Positions 35,563-44,863 are shown, counted from the first letter of the stretch. The stretch is 64,000 bases of DNA from Rhodobacteraceae bacterium HLUCCA12 (GCA_001314715.1 LJSV01000005.1:124001-188000), one strand, 5' to 3'. Numbers and translations are program-made. The notes: generated from the letters alone by a model not told the origin.

Positions 35563-36092
35563 TGCGCCCGCCCCCGTCGCAGTGGCAGAGCCACGACCGG
35601 CCCCTCGGCCAATCGGCAGGCCAGGGCAGAGCGGGCGCGGCTGACACGGCTCATCACGGTTCCTCGCGGGACATTCAGCAGGGTTGCGGCCTCGTCATAG
35701 CTGAAACCCGCGATATCGACCAGTGCCAGAACATCGCGATGGGGCTTCGACAGCAGCATGAAGGCCTGGCGCACCGCCAGTTGGTTGACCACGCGCTCTT
35801 CGCCCCCCGTAAGCCCGCGCGCATCGCAATCCACGCCGGTTTCTTCGTCCAGCAGCGCATCCTGCCGCTGGCGCGCGCGCAGGCCGTCGATCCACAGGTT
35901 GCGCAGGATCCGGAACATCCACACGCGAAAGCTGATCTGCTCGACCGGGACCGAGCGCGCGGCCATCGCCCGCACCAGCGCGTCGTGATACAGATCCTCG
36001 GCGCTGGCGGTGTCGGTGGTCAGCGCACAGGCATAGCCGAACAGGGGGCGCCGGAAACCGCGCAGCCAGTCGTGATGCCGTTCGCTGAACAC
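35559..36092 (-). CDS. ECF-type RNA polymerase sigma factor
   Basis: 177 residues from GTG 36092. Region 2: L-F-G-Y-A-C-A-L-T-T-D-T-A-S-A-E-D-L-Y-H-D-A-L-V-R with R-V-W-M-F-R-I-L-R-N-L-W-I-D. Region 4: L-A-L-V-D-I-A-G-F-S-Y-D-E-A-A-T-L-L-N and G-T-V-M-S-R-V-S-R-A-R. Such sigma factors direct stress regulons and usually their own promoter. Controlled by the overlapping anti-sigma gene. Lies next to nosX on the opposite strand, probably unrelated to nos. Confidence 0.9.
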   Translation of the reverse strand: MFSERHHDWLRGFRRPLFGYACALTTDTASAEDLYHDALVRAMAARSVPVEQISFRVWMFRILRNLWIDGLRARQRQDALLDEETGVDCDARGLTGGEERVVNQLAVRQAFMLLSKPHRDVLALVDIAGFSYDEAATLLNVPRGTVMSRVSRARSALACRLAEGPVVALPLRRGRAQ

Positions 36093-36162
36093 GCCTTGCG
36101 AAATCCTTCCGCCATCAACTGCGACAGAATACCGCAGGCGGCGCTGATTCCCAGCATGAATT

Positions 36163-36690
36163 TCAGTGTTCCTGCGCCTTGCCCAGACGCGACAAGCCCG
36201 CCTTTTTCAGGGCCTGCCGCAAAGCCCGGCCAGAAAGCCCCGGCCAGAGCGCGGCAACCTCATGCTCAACCGTTGAGGGCGCGGCAAGCCACAGGTCCAT
36301 GACGAAATCATTGGGCGAACGGGCATGCAACCCGTATGGACCAAGCGCCCGCGGCGGGAAATCGCGCAGGTTGGCGGTCACGATCAGATGGGCATGTCCG
36401 GCAATGGCGGCGGCCAGAACATGCCGATCGCCCCGGTCGGGCAGATCCAGCAGCGCCGGATCGCCCGGCGCCACGCACCCCGCAGGCCAGCGCGCGCGCA
36501 TACGCGCCAGGATCGCCGGAACGTCCGCCGCCCCGTCGCGCCTGGCCAGATGCAGCCATTCCGCCGCGATCGCGTCGGACCAGAGCGGCTGGAACACCCC
36601 GCGCGCGGCCAGTGCCAGCAGAAAGTCGCGCAGGATCGGCGGATAGAGAACGCAGGTATCCAAGAGGGCGCGCGGCGGGGTCGGGGTCAT
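36163..36690 (-). CDS. PIN-domain protein, possible orphan toxin-like ribonuclease
   Basis: 175 residues from ATG 36690, overlapping the methyltransferase stop. PIN fold: L-L-D-T-C-V-L (catalytic Asp11), a central acidic helix, then D-R-H-V-L-A-A-A-I and T-A-N-L-R-D-F-P. This architecture fits VapC-like RNases. No antitoxin gene is next to it; instead it is translationally coupled to an rRNA methyltransferase, suggesting a housekeeping RNA role rather than a toxin-antitoxin pair. Confidence 0.78.
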   Translation of the reverse strand: MTPTPPRALLDTCVLYPPILRDFLLALAARGVFQPLWSDAIAAEWLHLARRDGAADVPAILARMRARWPAGCVAPGDPALLDLPDRGDRHVLAAAIAGHAHLIVTANLRDFPPRALGPYGLHARSPNDFVMDLWLAAPSTVEHEVAALWPGLSGRALRQALKKAGLSRLGKAQEH

Positions 36691-37901
36691 CCATCCAGCC
36701 GGAAGAACAGCGCCTTGAGATAACCGCTTTCGGTCAGCTGCGGCAGTTGCGGGTGGTCGGGGCCCGCGAACCCGGTATGCAGCAGCTGCGCGCGCCGCCC
36801 GCCGCGCCCGATCCCGCGTCCGCAGGCATTGCGAAACGCACTCAGATCGGCGGCATGCGAACACGAACACAGCACCAGGAATCCGCCGGGGGCAACCAGC
36901 GGGGCGGCCAGCCGCGCGACCCGCTCATAGGCGCGCAACCCGGCCTCCAACGCCGGCTTGTTCGGTGCAAAGGCGGGCGGGTCGCAGATCACCATCTCAA
37001 AGCGCGCACCCTCCTGCGCCAGGGCCTCAAGCGTGGCGAAGGCATCGCCCCGGCGCACGCTCAGCCGCGCGTCAAGGCCCGATGCCGCCGCGCCGCGTTG
37101 CGCCAGATCCAGCGCCGGGGCCGAGGAATCGACGCAAAGCGCCTGTTCGGCACCCGCCGCCAGCGCCGCCAGGGCGAAGCCGCCGACATGGCTGAAGACA
37201 TCCAGCACGCGTGCGCCGCGCGCCAGCTTTGCGGCAAAGGCGTGGTTGGGGCGCTGATCGAAGAACAGGCCGGTTTTCTGCCCCCCGGTCAGGTCTGCCA
37301 GGTATGTCGCCCCGTTCATCGTCACTGGAATCGGCGCATCGACTGTGCCGGCAACGACAGCCATCTCATCGGCCAGCCCCTCCAGCGCGCGGGCACGGCC
37401 GGTGCCGTTCTTGACCACGCGTGTGACCCCGGTCGCGGCCATCAATGCCCCGGTCAAGGCTGCGATGTGGGTCTCGGCCCAGGCGGCGTTGGGCTGGATC
37501 ACCGCCGCATCGCCAAAACGGTCGATCACAACACCGGGCAGGCCGTCGGCCTCGGCATGGACCAGCCGATAGAACGGATCGTCATAAAACCGCGTGCGCA
37601 ATGCCAGTGCCCGCGCAATCCGGCCTTGCAGCCAGTCGCCGTCGATACGCGCCTGCGGGTCGCGATCCAGCATGCGTGCGGCGATCTTGGAGTGCGGGTT
37701 GACCGTGACCAGCCCCATCGGCCGGCGCTCGGCATCTTCGAGCACCGCCAGCGTGCCCGGCGTCAGCGCCTTGGTGCGCCGGTCAAGGACCAGTTCATCG
37801 GCGAACACCCAGGGAAAGCCGTGGCGGATGGCACGGGCATCGGATTTGGGCCGCAGACGGACCACCGCCCGTTCCGCGTCGTCATTGGTCTCTGCGCTCA
37901 T
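36687..37901 (-). CDS. rlmI: class I SAM-dependent rRNA methyltransferase, RlmI family
   Basis: 404 residues from ATG 37901, with AGGGG upstream. The N-terminal PUA-like domain (G-F-P-W-V-F-A-D-E-L; N-P-H-S-K-I-A-A-R) and Rossmann methyltransferase domain (V-L-D-V-F-S-H-V-G-G-F-A, then C-D-P-P-A-F-A and C-S-C-S-H) match RlmI (YccW), which makes m5C1962 in 23S rRNA. The C-S-C-S-H element carries the catalytic cysteine. A downstream PIN gene is coupled. Confidence 0.85.
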   Translation of the reverse strand: MSAETNDDAERAVVRLRPKSDARAIRHGFPWVFADELVLDRRTKALTPGTLAVLEDAERRPMGLVTVNPHSKIAARMLDRDPQARIDGDWLQGRIARALALRTRFYDDPFYRLVHAEADGLPGVVIDRFGDAAVIQPNAAWAETHIAALTGALMAATGVTRVVKNGTGRARALEGLADEMAVVAGTVDAPIPVTMNGATYLADLTGGQKTGLFFDQRPNHAFAAKLARGARVLDVFSHVGGFALAALAAGAEQALCVDSSAPALDLAQRGAAASGLDARLSVRRGDAFATLEALAQEGARFEMVICDPPAFAPNKPALEAGLRAYERVARLAAPLVAPGGFLVLCSCSHAADLSAFRNACGRGIGRGGRRAQLLHTGFAGPDHPQLPQLTESGYLKALFFRLDG

Positions 37902-37966
37902 TGAAAGCCCCTGTTGCTGCGGATCATCCTTACCGCCCCGCCCCGCCGGGGAAAAGCGCGATCTGG

Positions 37967-38004
37967 AAAAACGAACGCCCCGCCCGGCGAACCGGACGGG
38001 GCGT
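37967..38004 (-). terminator. rho-independent terminator of the 59-residue gene
   Basis: ACGCCCCG (37975-37982) pairs with CGGGGCGT (37997-38004); the inner CCGG extends the stem. On the minus strand it is followed by TTCG and then five T. Ends the transcript of the small gene at 38036-38215 before rlmI begins. Confidence 0.8.
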
Positions 38005-38035
38005 CGTTTCATCGCACCTGACGACGCGGGAGCGT

Positions 38036-38215
38036 TCAGGCGGTCTGACCGTTGGGCGCACGTTTGACGCGGGCGGCGAGCCAGGCAAAGCCTGCGCGCA
38101 GGCCGTCTGCCACGATACGGGCGCGCAGGATACGCGCCTGGTGTTCGATCTCGACGAGATCGACATAGCGGAAGTCGGCGTCCATGATGTCGTAGTGGTT
38201 GGGATGGTGGTTCAT
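38036..38215 (-). CDS. 59-residue protein of unknown function
   Basis: 59 residues from ATG 38215, with a near-perfect AAGGAGAAG ribosome site and its own terminator, so it is probably strongly expressed. It starts M-N-H-H-P-N-H-Y-D-I-M-D-A and ends with an amphipathic basic helix (I-L-R-A-R-I-V-A-D-G-L-R-A-G-F-A-W-L). This resembles the small helical proteins common in Rhodobacterales, but it is not a clear DUF1127 member. It has its own transcription unit between rlmI and edd. Function unknown. Confidence 0.7.
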   Translation of the reverse strand: MNHHPNHYDIMDADFRYVDLVEIEHQARILRARIVADGLRAGFAWLAARVKRAPNGQTA

Positions 38216-38357
38216 CGTCTTCTCCTTGGCCCCGATCCGGGGCATCTTGAATGTCTTGACCCCCATATAGCGCCGCAGCGCAGCATCAACCAGACCGCAG
38301 CGCAGCAACCCCGCCTTGCACTGAGCGCAAGGCTCGGGGCGCGCGCGGGTTGAAGCG

Positions 38358-38370
38358 TTAGCGCTATCTG
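38358..38370 (+). promoter_or_regulatory. candidate regulatory motif upstream of edd, shared with zwf
   Basis: TTAGCGCTATCTG contains the perfect palindrome TAGCGCTA (38359-38366), a LacI-family-like core. It ends 42 bases before the edd start. The zwf promoter has TTAACGCTATCAG at a similar distance. Common control of the Entner-Doudoroff genes is inferred. Confidence 0.45.
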
Positions 38371-38412
38371 ACTATACAGTCACGACGTCCCGTTTTCCGG
38401 TAGCCAGCAATC

Positions 38413-40218
38413 ATGCCCGTCGATCCCCGCATCCTGGAAGTGACCGAGCGCATTCGCGCCCGCTCCGCGCCGACCCGGCGTGCCTATCTCGACAAGATCG
38501 GCCGCGCCGCCGACGAAGGGCCGGCCCGCGCGCATCTGTCCTGTTCGAACCTGGCCCATGCCTATGCCGCGATGGGGGCGGACAAGGCGGCGCTGGCGGG
38601 GGCAAGGGCCGCCAATATCGGCATCGTGACCGCCTATAACGACATGCTTTCGGCGCATCAGCCATTCGAAAGCTTCCCCGCCGAGATCCGCGAGGCCGCG
38701 CGCGCGGCCGGCGCGACGGCGCAGGTGGCGGGCGGCGTGCCGGCAATGTGCGATGGCGTCACGCAGGGCCGCGCGGGGATGGAATTGTCGCTGTTCTCGC
38801 GCGATACGATCGCGCTGTCAGCTGGCGTGGCGCTCTCGCACAACTGCTTTGATGCGGCGCTGTTTCTGGGCGTGTGCGACAAGATCGTGCCGGGGCTGGT
38901 CATCGCGGCGGCCACATTCGGGCATGTTCCGGCCCTGTTCGTCCCCGCCGGGCCAATGCCGTCGGGCCTGCCCAACGACGAGAAGGCACAGGTCCGCAAG
39001 GATTTCGCCGAGGGCAAGGCCAGCCGCGCCGACCTGATGGCAGCCGAAATGGCCAGCTATCACGGGCCGGGCACCTGCACCTTTTACGGCACTGCCAATT
39101 CGAACCAGATGCTGATGGAGTTCATGGGCCTGCACTTGCCCGGCACCAGCTTCGTCAACCCCGGCACGCCGCTGCGCGAGGCGCTGACGCGCGCCGCAGT
39201 CGCCCGCGCCGCCGCGATTACCGCACTGGGCGACGACTACCGCCCCGTCGGCCGCATTCTGGACGAACGCGCCTTTGTCAACGGCATCGCCGGGCTGATG
39301 GCGACGGGCGGGTCGACCAATCACGTGATGCATCTGCCCGCCATGGCCCGCGCGGCGGGCATCATCCTGCAACTGGACGATTTCGACGCGATCGCCGCGG
39401 CCGTGCCGCTGCTGGCCAAGGTCTATCCGAACGGGTTGGCCGATGTGAACCATTTCCACGCCGCCGGCGGGCTGGGCTATGTCATGCGCGAATTGCTTGA
39501 TGCCGGGCTGCTGCACCCCGATACCGAGACCGTCGCCGGGCCCGGACTGGACCGCTACACGCAAGAGCCGCAGTTGGTTGACGGCGTGCTGGAATGGCGG
39601 CCGGGCGCGCGCGAAAGCCTCAACGCCCGTATCCTGCGCCCGGTGGCCGATCCGTTTCGCGCGACCGGCGGGTTGCGGCGGCTGTCCGGCAATCTGGGCG
39701 AAGGCGTGATCAAGACATCGGCCGTCGATCCCGAGCGCCACACGATCGAGGCCCCGGCCCATATCTTTCACAGCCAGGAAGCCGTCAAGGCCGCATTCCA
39801 GGCCGGCGAATTCACCACCGACACGATTGTCGTCGTGCGGTTTCAGGGCCCGCGCGCGAATGGTATGCCCGAGCTGCACAGCCTGACCCCGGTTCTGGCC
39901 GTGTTGCAGGACCGCGGCCTGAAGGTGGCGCTTGTCACCGACGGGCGCATGTCCGGCGCATCGGGCAAGGTTCCGGCCGCGATCCACATCACGCCCGAGG
40001 CGGCAGCGGGCGGGCCGCTGGCGCGGCTGCGCGACGGCGATCGCATCCGCGTCGATGCCGATGCCGGCACGATTGCCGTGCTCGAATCCGGTTTCGAGGA
40101 CCGCGAGCCGGTTGCCTTTGACCCCGACGCGCACGGCGAAGGCTGCGGGCGCGAGCTGTTCGCGCGGCTGCGCGCGCAGGCCGGATCGGCCTCGGACGGG
40201 GCGTCGATCCTGTGGTGA
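38413..40218 (+). CDS. edd: phosphogluconate dehydratase
   Basis: 601 residues, the normal length. Converts 6-phosphogluconate to 2-keto-3-deoxy-6-phosphogluconate; a [4Fe-4S] enzyme of the IlvD/Edd family. [17 protein letters not shown] is the Edd form of the family signature with a cluster cysteine. [10 protein letters not shown] and [12 protein letters not shown] are also present. It works on the product of zwf-pgl (22716-24838). The aldolase gene eda is not adjacent and not in this window. Confidence 0.95.
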   Translation: MPVDPRILEVTERIRARSAPTRRAYLDKIGRAADEGPARAHLSCSNLAHAYAAMGADKAALAGARAANIGIVTAYNDMLSAHQPFESFPAEIREAARAAGATAQVAGGVPAMCDGVTQGRAGMELSLFSRDTIALSAGVALSHNCFDAALFLGVCDKIVPGLVIAAATFGHVPALFVPAGPMPSGLPNDEKAQVRKDFAEGKASRADLMAAEMASYHGPGTCTFYGTANSNQMLMEFMGLHLPGTSFVNPGTPLREALTRAAVARAAAITALGDDYRPVGRILDERAFVNGIAGLMATGGSTNHVMHLPAMARAAGIILQLDDFDAIAAAVPLLAKVYPNGLADVNHFHAAGGLGYVMRELLDAGLLHPDTETVAGPGLDRYTQEPQLVDGVLEWRPGARESLNARILRPVADPFRATGGLRRLSGNLGEGVIKTSAVDPERHTIEAPAHIFHSQEAVKAAFQAGEFTTDTIVVVRFQGPRANGMPELHSLTPVLAVLQDRGLKVALVTDGRMSGASGKVPAAIHITPEAAAGGPLARLRDGDRIRVDADAGTIAVLESGFEDREPVAFDPDAHGEGCGRELFARLRAQAGSASDGASILW

Positions 40219-40287
40219 GCGCCGCCGCATCGCCGCAAGGCGCACCACGATCACCGACCCTGATCGCCCCGCCCCGTTCCCTGCCGG

Positions 40288-41478
40288 TCAAGGGCCGCGA
40301 TTGGGTCCGGGCGCGGCCACGGGCGGCGGGCGTGGGCCTGCGCAGTCAACATCTTCGGCCAGATCGAATCCCGGAATGATGCGCGCGGCCAGTGCGCGGG
40401 CCTGCGCGTCGGGTCCGGTGGCATCCGCGCCGGGAAAGCGCAGCACCGGCCCTGCCCCGGCGAAATCCATCCGTAGCGGAAGATAGCCCGCACCGGCCAA
40501 TCGCGGCCCGCCGCCCGGTCCGGTGCAGATCTCGGCCCAGACGCCGATCCCGGTCGCGCGGGGCAACGAGACCTGCGCCGAGACGAAATTGCCGGTCGAA
40601 TAGGCCACCAGCGCCTGCCCGCCCGGCCCGTCGTGCAGCGCAAAGGGCTGCACGACATGCGGATGCGTGCCGATCACCGCGATGGACCCCGCCGCGACCA
40701 GATCGCGCGCCAGCGCCCGCTGCGCCTGCGTCGGCTGATGGCTGTATTCCTGTCCCCAGTGCGGCAATACGATGACCCCGGCCCCGCGCGCGGTCTCGGC
40801 CCGGACAAGAGCCAGCAACTCGTCGCGCCCGCGATGGCACAGCAGCACCTGCCGATGCGGATCGGCGATACCGTTGGTATCATAGCTGCACCCGATGAAG
40901 GCCAGTGTGCCCAATGCGGTGTCGATGCGGGTGGCGAAATCGCGCGGCGCCCCGGCGGCGATCGTGCCGGTATGCGCCATGCCGCGCCGATCCAGTTCGG
41001 CGATGGTCGCCGTAACCCCGGCCGAACCGCGATCGAGCGCATGGTTGTTGGCGGTGGTGACCAACGACACGCCGGCGGCACGCAGATCGTCGATGACCGA
41101 GGGGTGATAGTTGAACTGCGGATAGCCGGTATAGACCACATCATCCAGCACCGCCCCCGGATCGGCAACACGGCGACCGCCGCGCGCCAGCCCCGGCGCC
41201 GTCGGCCCTTCGAGATTCGCCACCACCAGATCGGCGCCCTGGAAATACGGCCGGGCCGCGCCCCAGATCGTGTCGAAGCCATGCGCGTAGCCACGCCACT
41301 GCAACGCCCGGTGCAACAGCACGTCGCCCACGGCCATCACCGACAGCCGCGCATCGCCCTCGCAAGGGTTGAGCACGGTCAGCGCCTCGGGTGCCGGGCG
41401 GCAGCGTTCCTGCGCGCTCAGGGTCGTTGCGCAGACCAGCGCCAGGGTCAGCGTCGCGGGCAGAAGAACCTTGCGCAT
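40288..41478 (-). CDS. CapA family protein (poly-gamma-glutamate synthesis type phosphoesterase fold)
   Basis: 396 residues from ATG 41478, with AAGGAG upstream. The signal peptide covers residues 1-22 (L-L-P-A-T-L-T-L-A-L-V-C-A-T-T-L-S-A-Q). The CapA domain has G-D-V-L-L-H, N-L-E-G, T-A-N-N-H-A-L-D, H-W-G-Q-E-Y and G-T-H-P-H-V-V-Q-P: conserved metal-site-like residues of the calcineurin-type fold. Founding members act in polyglutamate capsule export; most homologues are uncharacterised. No other capsule genes are nearby, so the role is unknown. Periplasmic. Confidence 0.85.
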   Translation of the reverse strand: MRKVLLPATLTLALVCATTLSAQERCRPAPEALTVLNPCEGDARLSVMAVGDVLLHRALQWRGYAHGFDTIWGAARPYFQGADLVVANLEGPTAPGLARGGRRVADPGAVLDDVVYTGYPQFNYHPSVIDDLRAAGVSLVTTANNHALDRGSAGVTATIAELDRRGMAHTGTIAAGAPRDFATRIDTALGTLAFIGCSYDTNGIADPHRQVLLCHRGRDELLALVRAETARGAGVIVLPHWGQEYSHQPTQAQRALARDLVAAGSIAVIGTHPHVVQPFALHDGPGGQALVAYSTGNFVSAQVSLPRATGIGVWAEICTGPGGGPRLAGAGYLPLRMDFAGAGPVLRFPGADATGPDAQARALAARIIPGFDLAEDVDCAGPRPPPVAAPGPNRGP

Positions 41479-41678
41479 GGGCGCTCCTTTCTGTCTTGGG
41501 GCGAAAACCCTGCGAGGGGCCGCGCCACCACTCTGCCCGATCACCCGGCGCAACCAAAGCCCGCAGGTGCCGCAAGGCCGCCCGGTTTCGCGCCGCAAAC
41601 ATCATTGTTGCGTCATTTCCGCCTGGATATGGCAGATCGCCACTTTGCCTGACCATCGGGCCAAGCTATTGATCATAC

Positions 41679-44195
41679 ATGGACCTTGTGATCATCGTTG
41701 CCCTTGTCGCGGCGCTCTTTGCCGTCATCGGCCTGTCGGAGCCGGTCGCCGACCGGCTGCGGCTGCCGGCAACCGTGATCCTGGCCATGATGGGCATCAC
41801 CATCGCCACCGCGGCAACGCTGCTGTTGCACACCACGCTGACCGATGCGTTCAACCCGCTGGCGCAGGCGATCCTTGCGCTGCCGATCCGGTCGAACCTG
41901 TTCCTTTATGTGTTCCTGCCGACGCTGATCTTTCAGGTAGCGCTGTCGATCGACATACGCCGGATGCTGGATGACTGGGTGCCGATCCTGGTGCTGTCGG
42001 TGATCGCGGTGGTGGTGGCGACGCTGGTCGTGGGCTTTGCGCTTTATCCGCTGGCTGGCCTGCCGCTGATGGCGTGCCTGCTGATCGGCGCGATCGTGTC
42101 CACCACCGACCCTTCGGCCGTCGTCAGCATCTTTCGGGGCACGCCCGCGCCCCAGCGGCTGGCGCGCATCGTCGAGGGCGAGAGCCTTCTCAACGATGCG
42201 GCCGCGATTGCGCTGTTCGGGCTGTTCTTTGCCTATGTCGCCTTTGGCATCCCGACGCCCGATCCGGCGGCGCTCTTGATGAGTTTCCCGTGGCTGATGA
42301 TCGGCGGCGCCTTTATCGGCTGGGCGGCGGCACGGGTGGCGCTGGCGGGGCTGGTGCAACTGGCGGACCATCCGCTGGGGCAGGTGTCGGGGTCGGTCGC
42401 GCTGCCCTATCTGGTCTATGTGCTGGCCGAGGCGGTGCTCGATGTCTCCGGCGTCGTGGCGGTCGTCGCCGCCGGCCTGACCCTGAACTACCTGGCGCCC
42501 GGCCGGCTGTCGCCACCAGCCGTGACCAAGCTGCGCGACACCTGGGATCTGCTGGGCTACTGGGCCAGCGGGATGATCTTTGTGCTGGCGGCGCTGCTGA
42601 TCCCGCGCCTGTTGGCGAATGTGCGCCCGTTCGACCTGGTGCTGATCGCAGTCACCGTGGTTGCGGCGCTGGTGGCGCGGGCGCTGATCCTGTTCGTCAT
42701 GCTGCCGGTGTTGACGCGCCTGCGTGCCTCGCCTCGGGTCGAAGTGCCCTATCGGCTGGCGATCTTGTGGGGCGGATTGCGCGGTGCGGTCACGCTGGCA
42801 CTGGCGCTGGCGGTCACCGAAAGCTTTCGCATTCCGCCCGACATCAAGCGACAGGTCGGCATCATTGCCACCGGGTTCACGCTGTTCACGCTGATGGTGC
42901 AGGGCACGACGCTGCGGCTGGTGATCGCGCGGCTGGGGCTGGACCGGTTGTCACCGCTTGACAACGCGCTGTCGGCCCAGGTGGTGGCGGTGGCGCTGCA
43001 ATCGGTGCGCGAAACCGCGACCAGCGCCGCGCGCGAACTGGGCTTGACGCGCGAAACCGTTCGCGATGAAGCCAAGCATTTTGCCGAACGGGTGGACCGG
43101 GCCGTCAAGGCTGCCGACGAGGGCACCGCCATCCTTGATCGCGACCGCATTACCCTGGGCCTGGTGGTTCTGGCCGGGCGCGAGCGTGATCTGATCCTGG
43201 AAGGATTTCGCGAACGCACGATCCCGGCGCGGCTGGCCAACCGGATGCTGGTCGATGCCGACCGCCTGATCGAAGCCACGCGCAACGGCGGGCGTCTGGG
43301 ATACCTCAACACCGCCCGGCGCAGGTTGCGGGCCGGGACCGGTATTCGACTGGCGGAATTTCTGCACAACCGGCTGCGCATCTCGGGCTCGTTGTCCAAC
43401 CTGACGGCCGAGCGATTCGAACAGCTTGTGACACAGGTTCTGATTCTCAAGGAGCTGCACGGCTTCATCGACACCCGCATACGCCGCATCCACGGCAAGC
43501 GCGTGGCCGAATTGCTGCACGATCTGCTGGAACGGCGGATGGAGGAAAGCAGCAAGGCGCTGGACGGTCTGCGCCTGCAATTCCCCGGCTATGCCGAGCA
43601 ACTGGAACGCCGCCTGATCCGCCAGGTCGTGCTGGCCCAGGAGGAACGCGAATATGCCGCGCTGGTCGATGACGGGCTGATCGGACCCGAACTGCGGGAG
43701 GTTCTCATGTCCGACATCACCCAGCGCCGGGCGCGGCTGGCCGACCGCCCGCCACTGGACCTGGCCGTGCAAAAGGTCGAGCTGGTGCGCCAGTTCCCGT
43801 TGTTCACTGACATGGATGAAAGCCAGCGCAAGCGGCTGGCACGACATCTGCGCACGCTCTATGCCGCGCCGGGCGAGGTCTTGCTGCGCCGGGGTGAGAC
43901 ACCGCGCCGGGTCTGGTTCATCGCCTCGGGCGCGGTCGAGGTGACGCGCGCCAACCAGGTCACCCGGCTGGGCCGGGGCGAGATGTTCGGCCATCTGGCG
44001 CTCTTGCAACGCTCGACCCGGCGCGGCCAGATCACGGCAATCACCAACTGCACGCTGCTGACGCTGGACGAATCGCGCTTTCTGGCGCTGCTGCAACGCA
44101 ACGCCGCCCTGCGCGAGGCGGTTTTGCAAAGCGCAAGCAAGCGCGGCGTCAAGCTGGATCTGGCGGGGCTTGAAGCCGCGCTCGATGCCGCCTGA
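41679..44195 (+). CDS. CPA1 sodium/proton antiporter with C-terminal cyclic-nucleotide-binding-type domain
   Basis: 838 residues. Residues 1-420 are a cation/proton antiporter with about 12 membrane segments and the CPA1 signatures T-T-D-P-S-A-V (146-152) and E-G-E-S-L-L-N-D-A-A-A (ion-binding Asp). Residues 430-700 are a long cytosolic helical region. Residues 710-820 are a cNMP-binding-type beta-roll (P-L-F-T-D-M-D-E-S-Q-R, L-R-R-G-E-T-P-R-R-V-W-F-I-A-S-G-A-V, G-R-G-E-M-F-G-H-L). The phosphate-binding arginine of true cAMP sites is not clear. The layout recalls plant SOS1 and bacterial NhaP. Probably sodium or pH homeostasis. Confidence 0.88.
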   Translation: MDLVIIVALVAALFAVIGLSEPVADRLRLPATVILAMMGITIATAATLLLHTTLTDAFNPLAQAILALPIRSNLFLYVFLPTLIFQVALSIDIRRMLDDWVPILVLSVIAVVVATLVVGFALYPLAGLPLMACLLIGAIVSTTDPSAVVSIFRGTPAPQRLARIVEGESLLNDAAAIALFGLFFAYVAFGIPTPDPAALLMSFPWLMIGGAFIGWAAARVALAGLVQLADHPLGQVSGSVALPYLVYVLAEAVLDVSGVVAVVAAGLTLNYLAPGRLSPPAVTKLRDTWDLLGYWASGMIFVLAALLIPRLLANVRPFDLVLIAVTVVAALVARALILFVMLPVLTRLRASPRVEVPYRLAILWGGLRGAVTLALALAVTESFRIPPDIKRQVGIIATGFTLFTLMVQGTTLRLVIARLGLDRLSPLDNALSAQVVAVALQSVRETATSAARELGLTRETVRDEAKHFAERVDRAVKAADEGTAILDRDRITLGLVVLAGRERDLILEGFRERTIPARLANRMLVDADRLIEATRNGGRLGYLNTARRRLRAGTGIRLAEFLHNRLRISGSLSNLTAERFEQLVTQVLILKELHGFIDTRIRRIHGKRVAELLHDLLERRMEESSKALDGLRLQFPGYAEQLERRLIRQVVLAQEEREYAALVDDGLIGPELREVLMSDITQRRARLADRPPLDLAVQKVELVRQFPLFTDMDESQRKRLARHLRTLYAAPGEVLLRRGETPRRVWFIASGAVEVTRANQVTRLGRGEMFGHLALLQRSTRRGQITAITNCTLLTLDESRFLALLQRNAALREAVLQSASKRGVKLDLAGLEAALDAA

Positions 44196-44208
44196 CGGCT
44201 GGCGCGGC

Positions 44209-44718
44209 TCAGATCCCCACGGTGACAGGGCCGAAACGGTCGCGCAGCGCGGCGTTGATGCGCGGCGGCACGAACTTGCTGACATCGCCGCCCAGCCGCG
44301 CGATCTCCTTGACCAGCCGCGAGGCGATCGCCTGGTGGCGCGCATCGGCCATCAGGAACACCGTCTCGATCGAGGGATCGAGCGCGCGGTTCATGCCGAC
44401 CATCTGGAACTCGTATTCGAAATCGGCCACCGCGCGCAGCCCGCGCACGATCAGCCCCGCACCGACATCGCGGGCACAGTCGATCAACAGGTTCTCGAAC
44501 GGATGCGCGACGATCTCGGTGCCGGTGCGCGCGCTCAAAGCCTCGCATTCGGCCTCGATCATGGCGACGCGCTCTTCAAGATCGAACAACGGCCCCTTGT
44601 CGCGATTGATCGCCACGCCGATCACAAGCCGATCGACCAGAACGCTGGCGCGGTTGATGATGTCCATATGCCCCAGCGTCAACGGGTCGAAGGTTCCGGG
44701 GTAGAGCCCGATGCGCAT
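44209..44718 (-). CDS. coaD: phosphopantetheine adenylyltransferase
   Basis: 169 residues. Adenylates 4'-phosphopantetheine, the fourth step of coenzyme A synthesis. Nucleotidyltransferase motif P-G-T-F-D-P-L-T-L-G-H (8-18), R-G-L-R-A-V-A-D-F-E-Y-E, and S-S/T-like R-L-V-K-E-I-A near the C-terminus. Convergent with the antiporter gene with a 13-base gap. Confidence 0.95.
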   Translation of the reverse strand: MRIGLYPGTFDPLTLGHMDIINRASVLVDRLVIGVAINRDKGPLFDLEERVAMIEAECEALSARTGTEIVAHPFENLLIDCARDVGAGLIVRGLRAVADFEYEFQMVGMNRALDPSIETVFLMADARHQAIASRLVKEIARLGGDVSKFVPPRINAALRDRFGPVTVGI

Positions 44719-44800
44719 GATCTTCTCCTCTGGCGGTCACGGCGCGCACACGCAACAATATTACCCGCGCGGATGCAAGCGCAGAATGAAGATGATCAGC

Positions 44801-44832
44801 CGAACCGTCGCGCGGCGAAGCGCGACGGTTCG
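44801..44832. terminator. 13-bp perfect hairpin between the CBS gene and coaD
   Basis: CGAACCGTCGCGC (44801-44813) pairs fully with GCGCGACGGTTCG (44820-44832) around the loop GGCGAA. It sits just after the CBS gene stop (44864, minus strand). No T-run follows on either strand, so it may be a rho-assisted stop, a 3'-end stabiliser, or a REP-like element rather than a classic terminator. Confidence 0.6.
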
Positions 44833-44863
44833 ACCGTCGGACTGCCAGTGTCGGTCCGCCGCG

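Noticed and set aside
36163-36690. VapBC toxin-antitoxin pair
   Set aside because: No small antitoxin frame precedes the PIN gene; it overlaps the methyltransferase gene.
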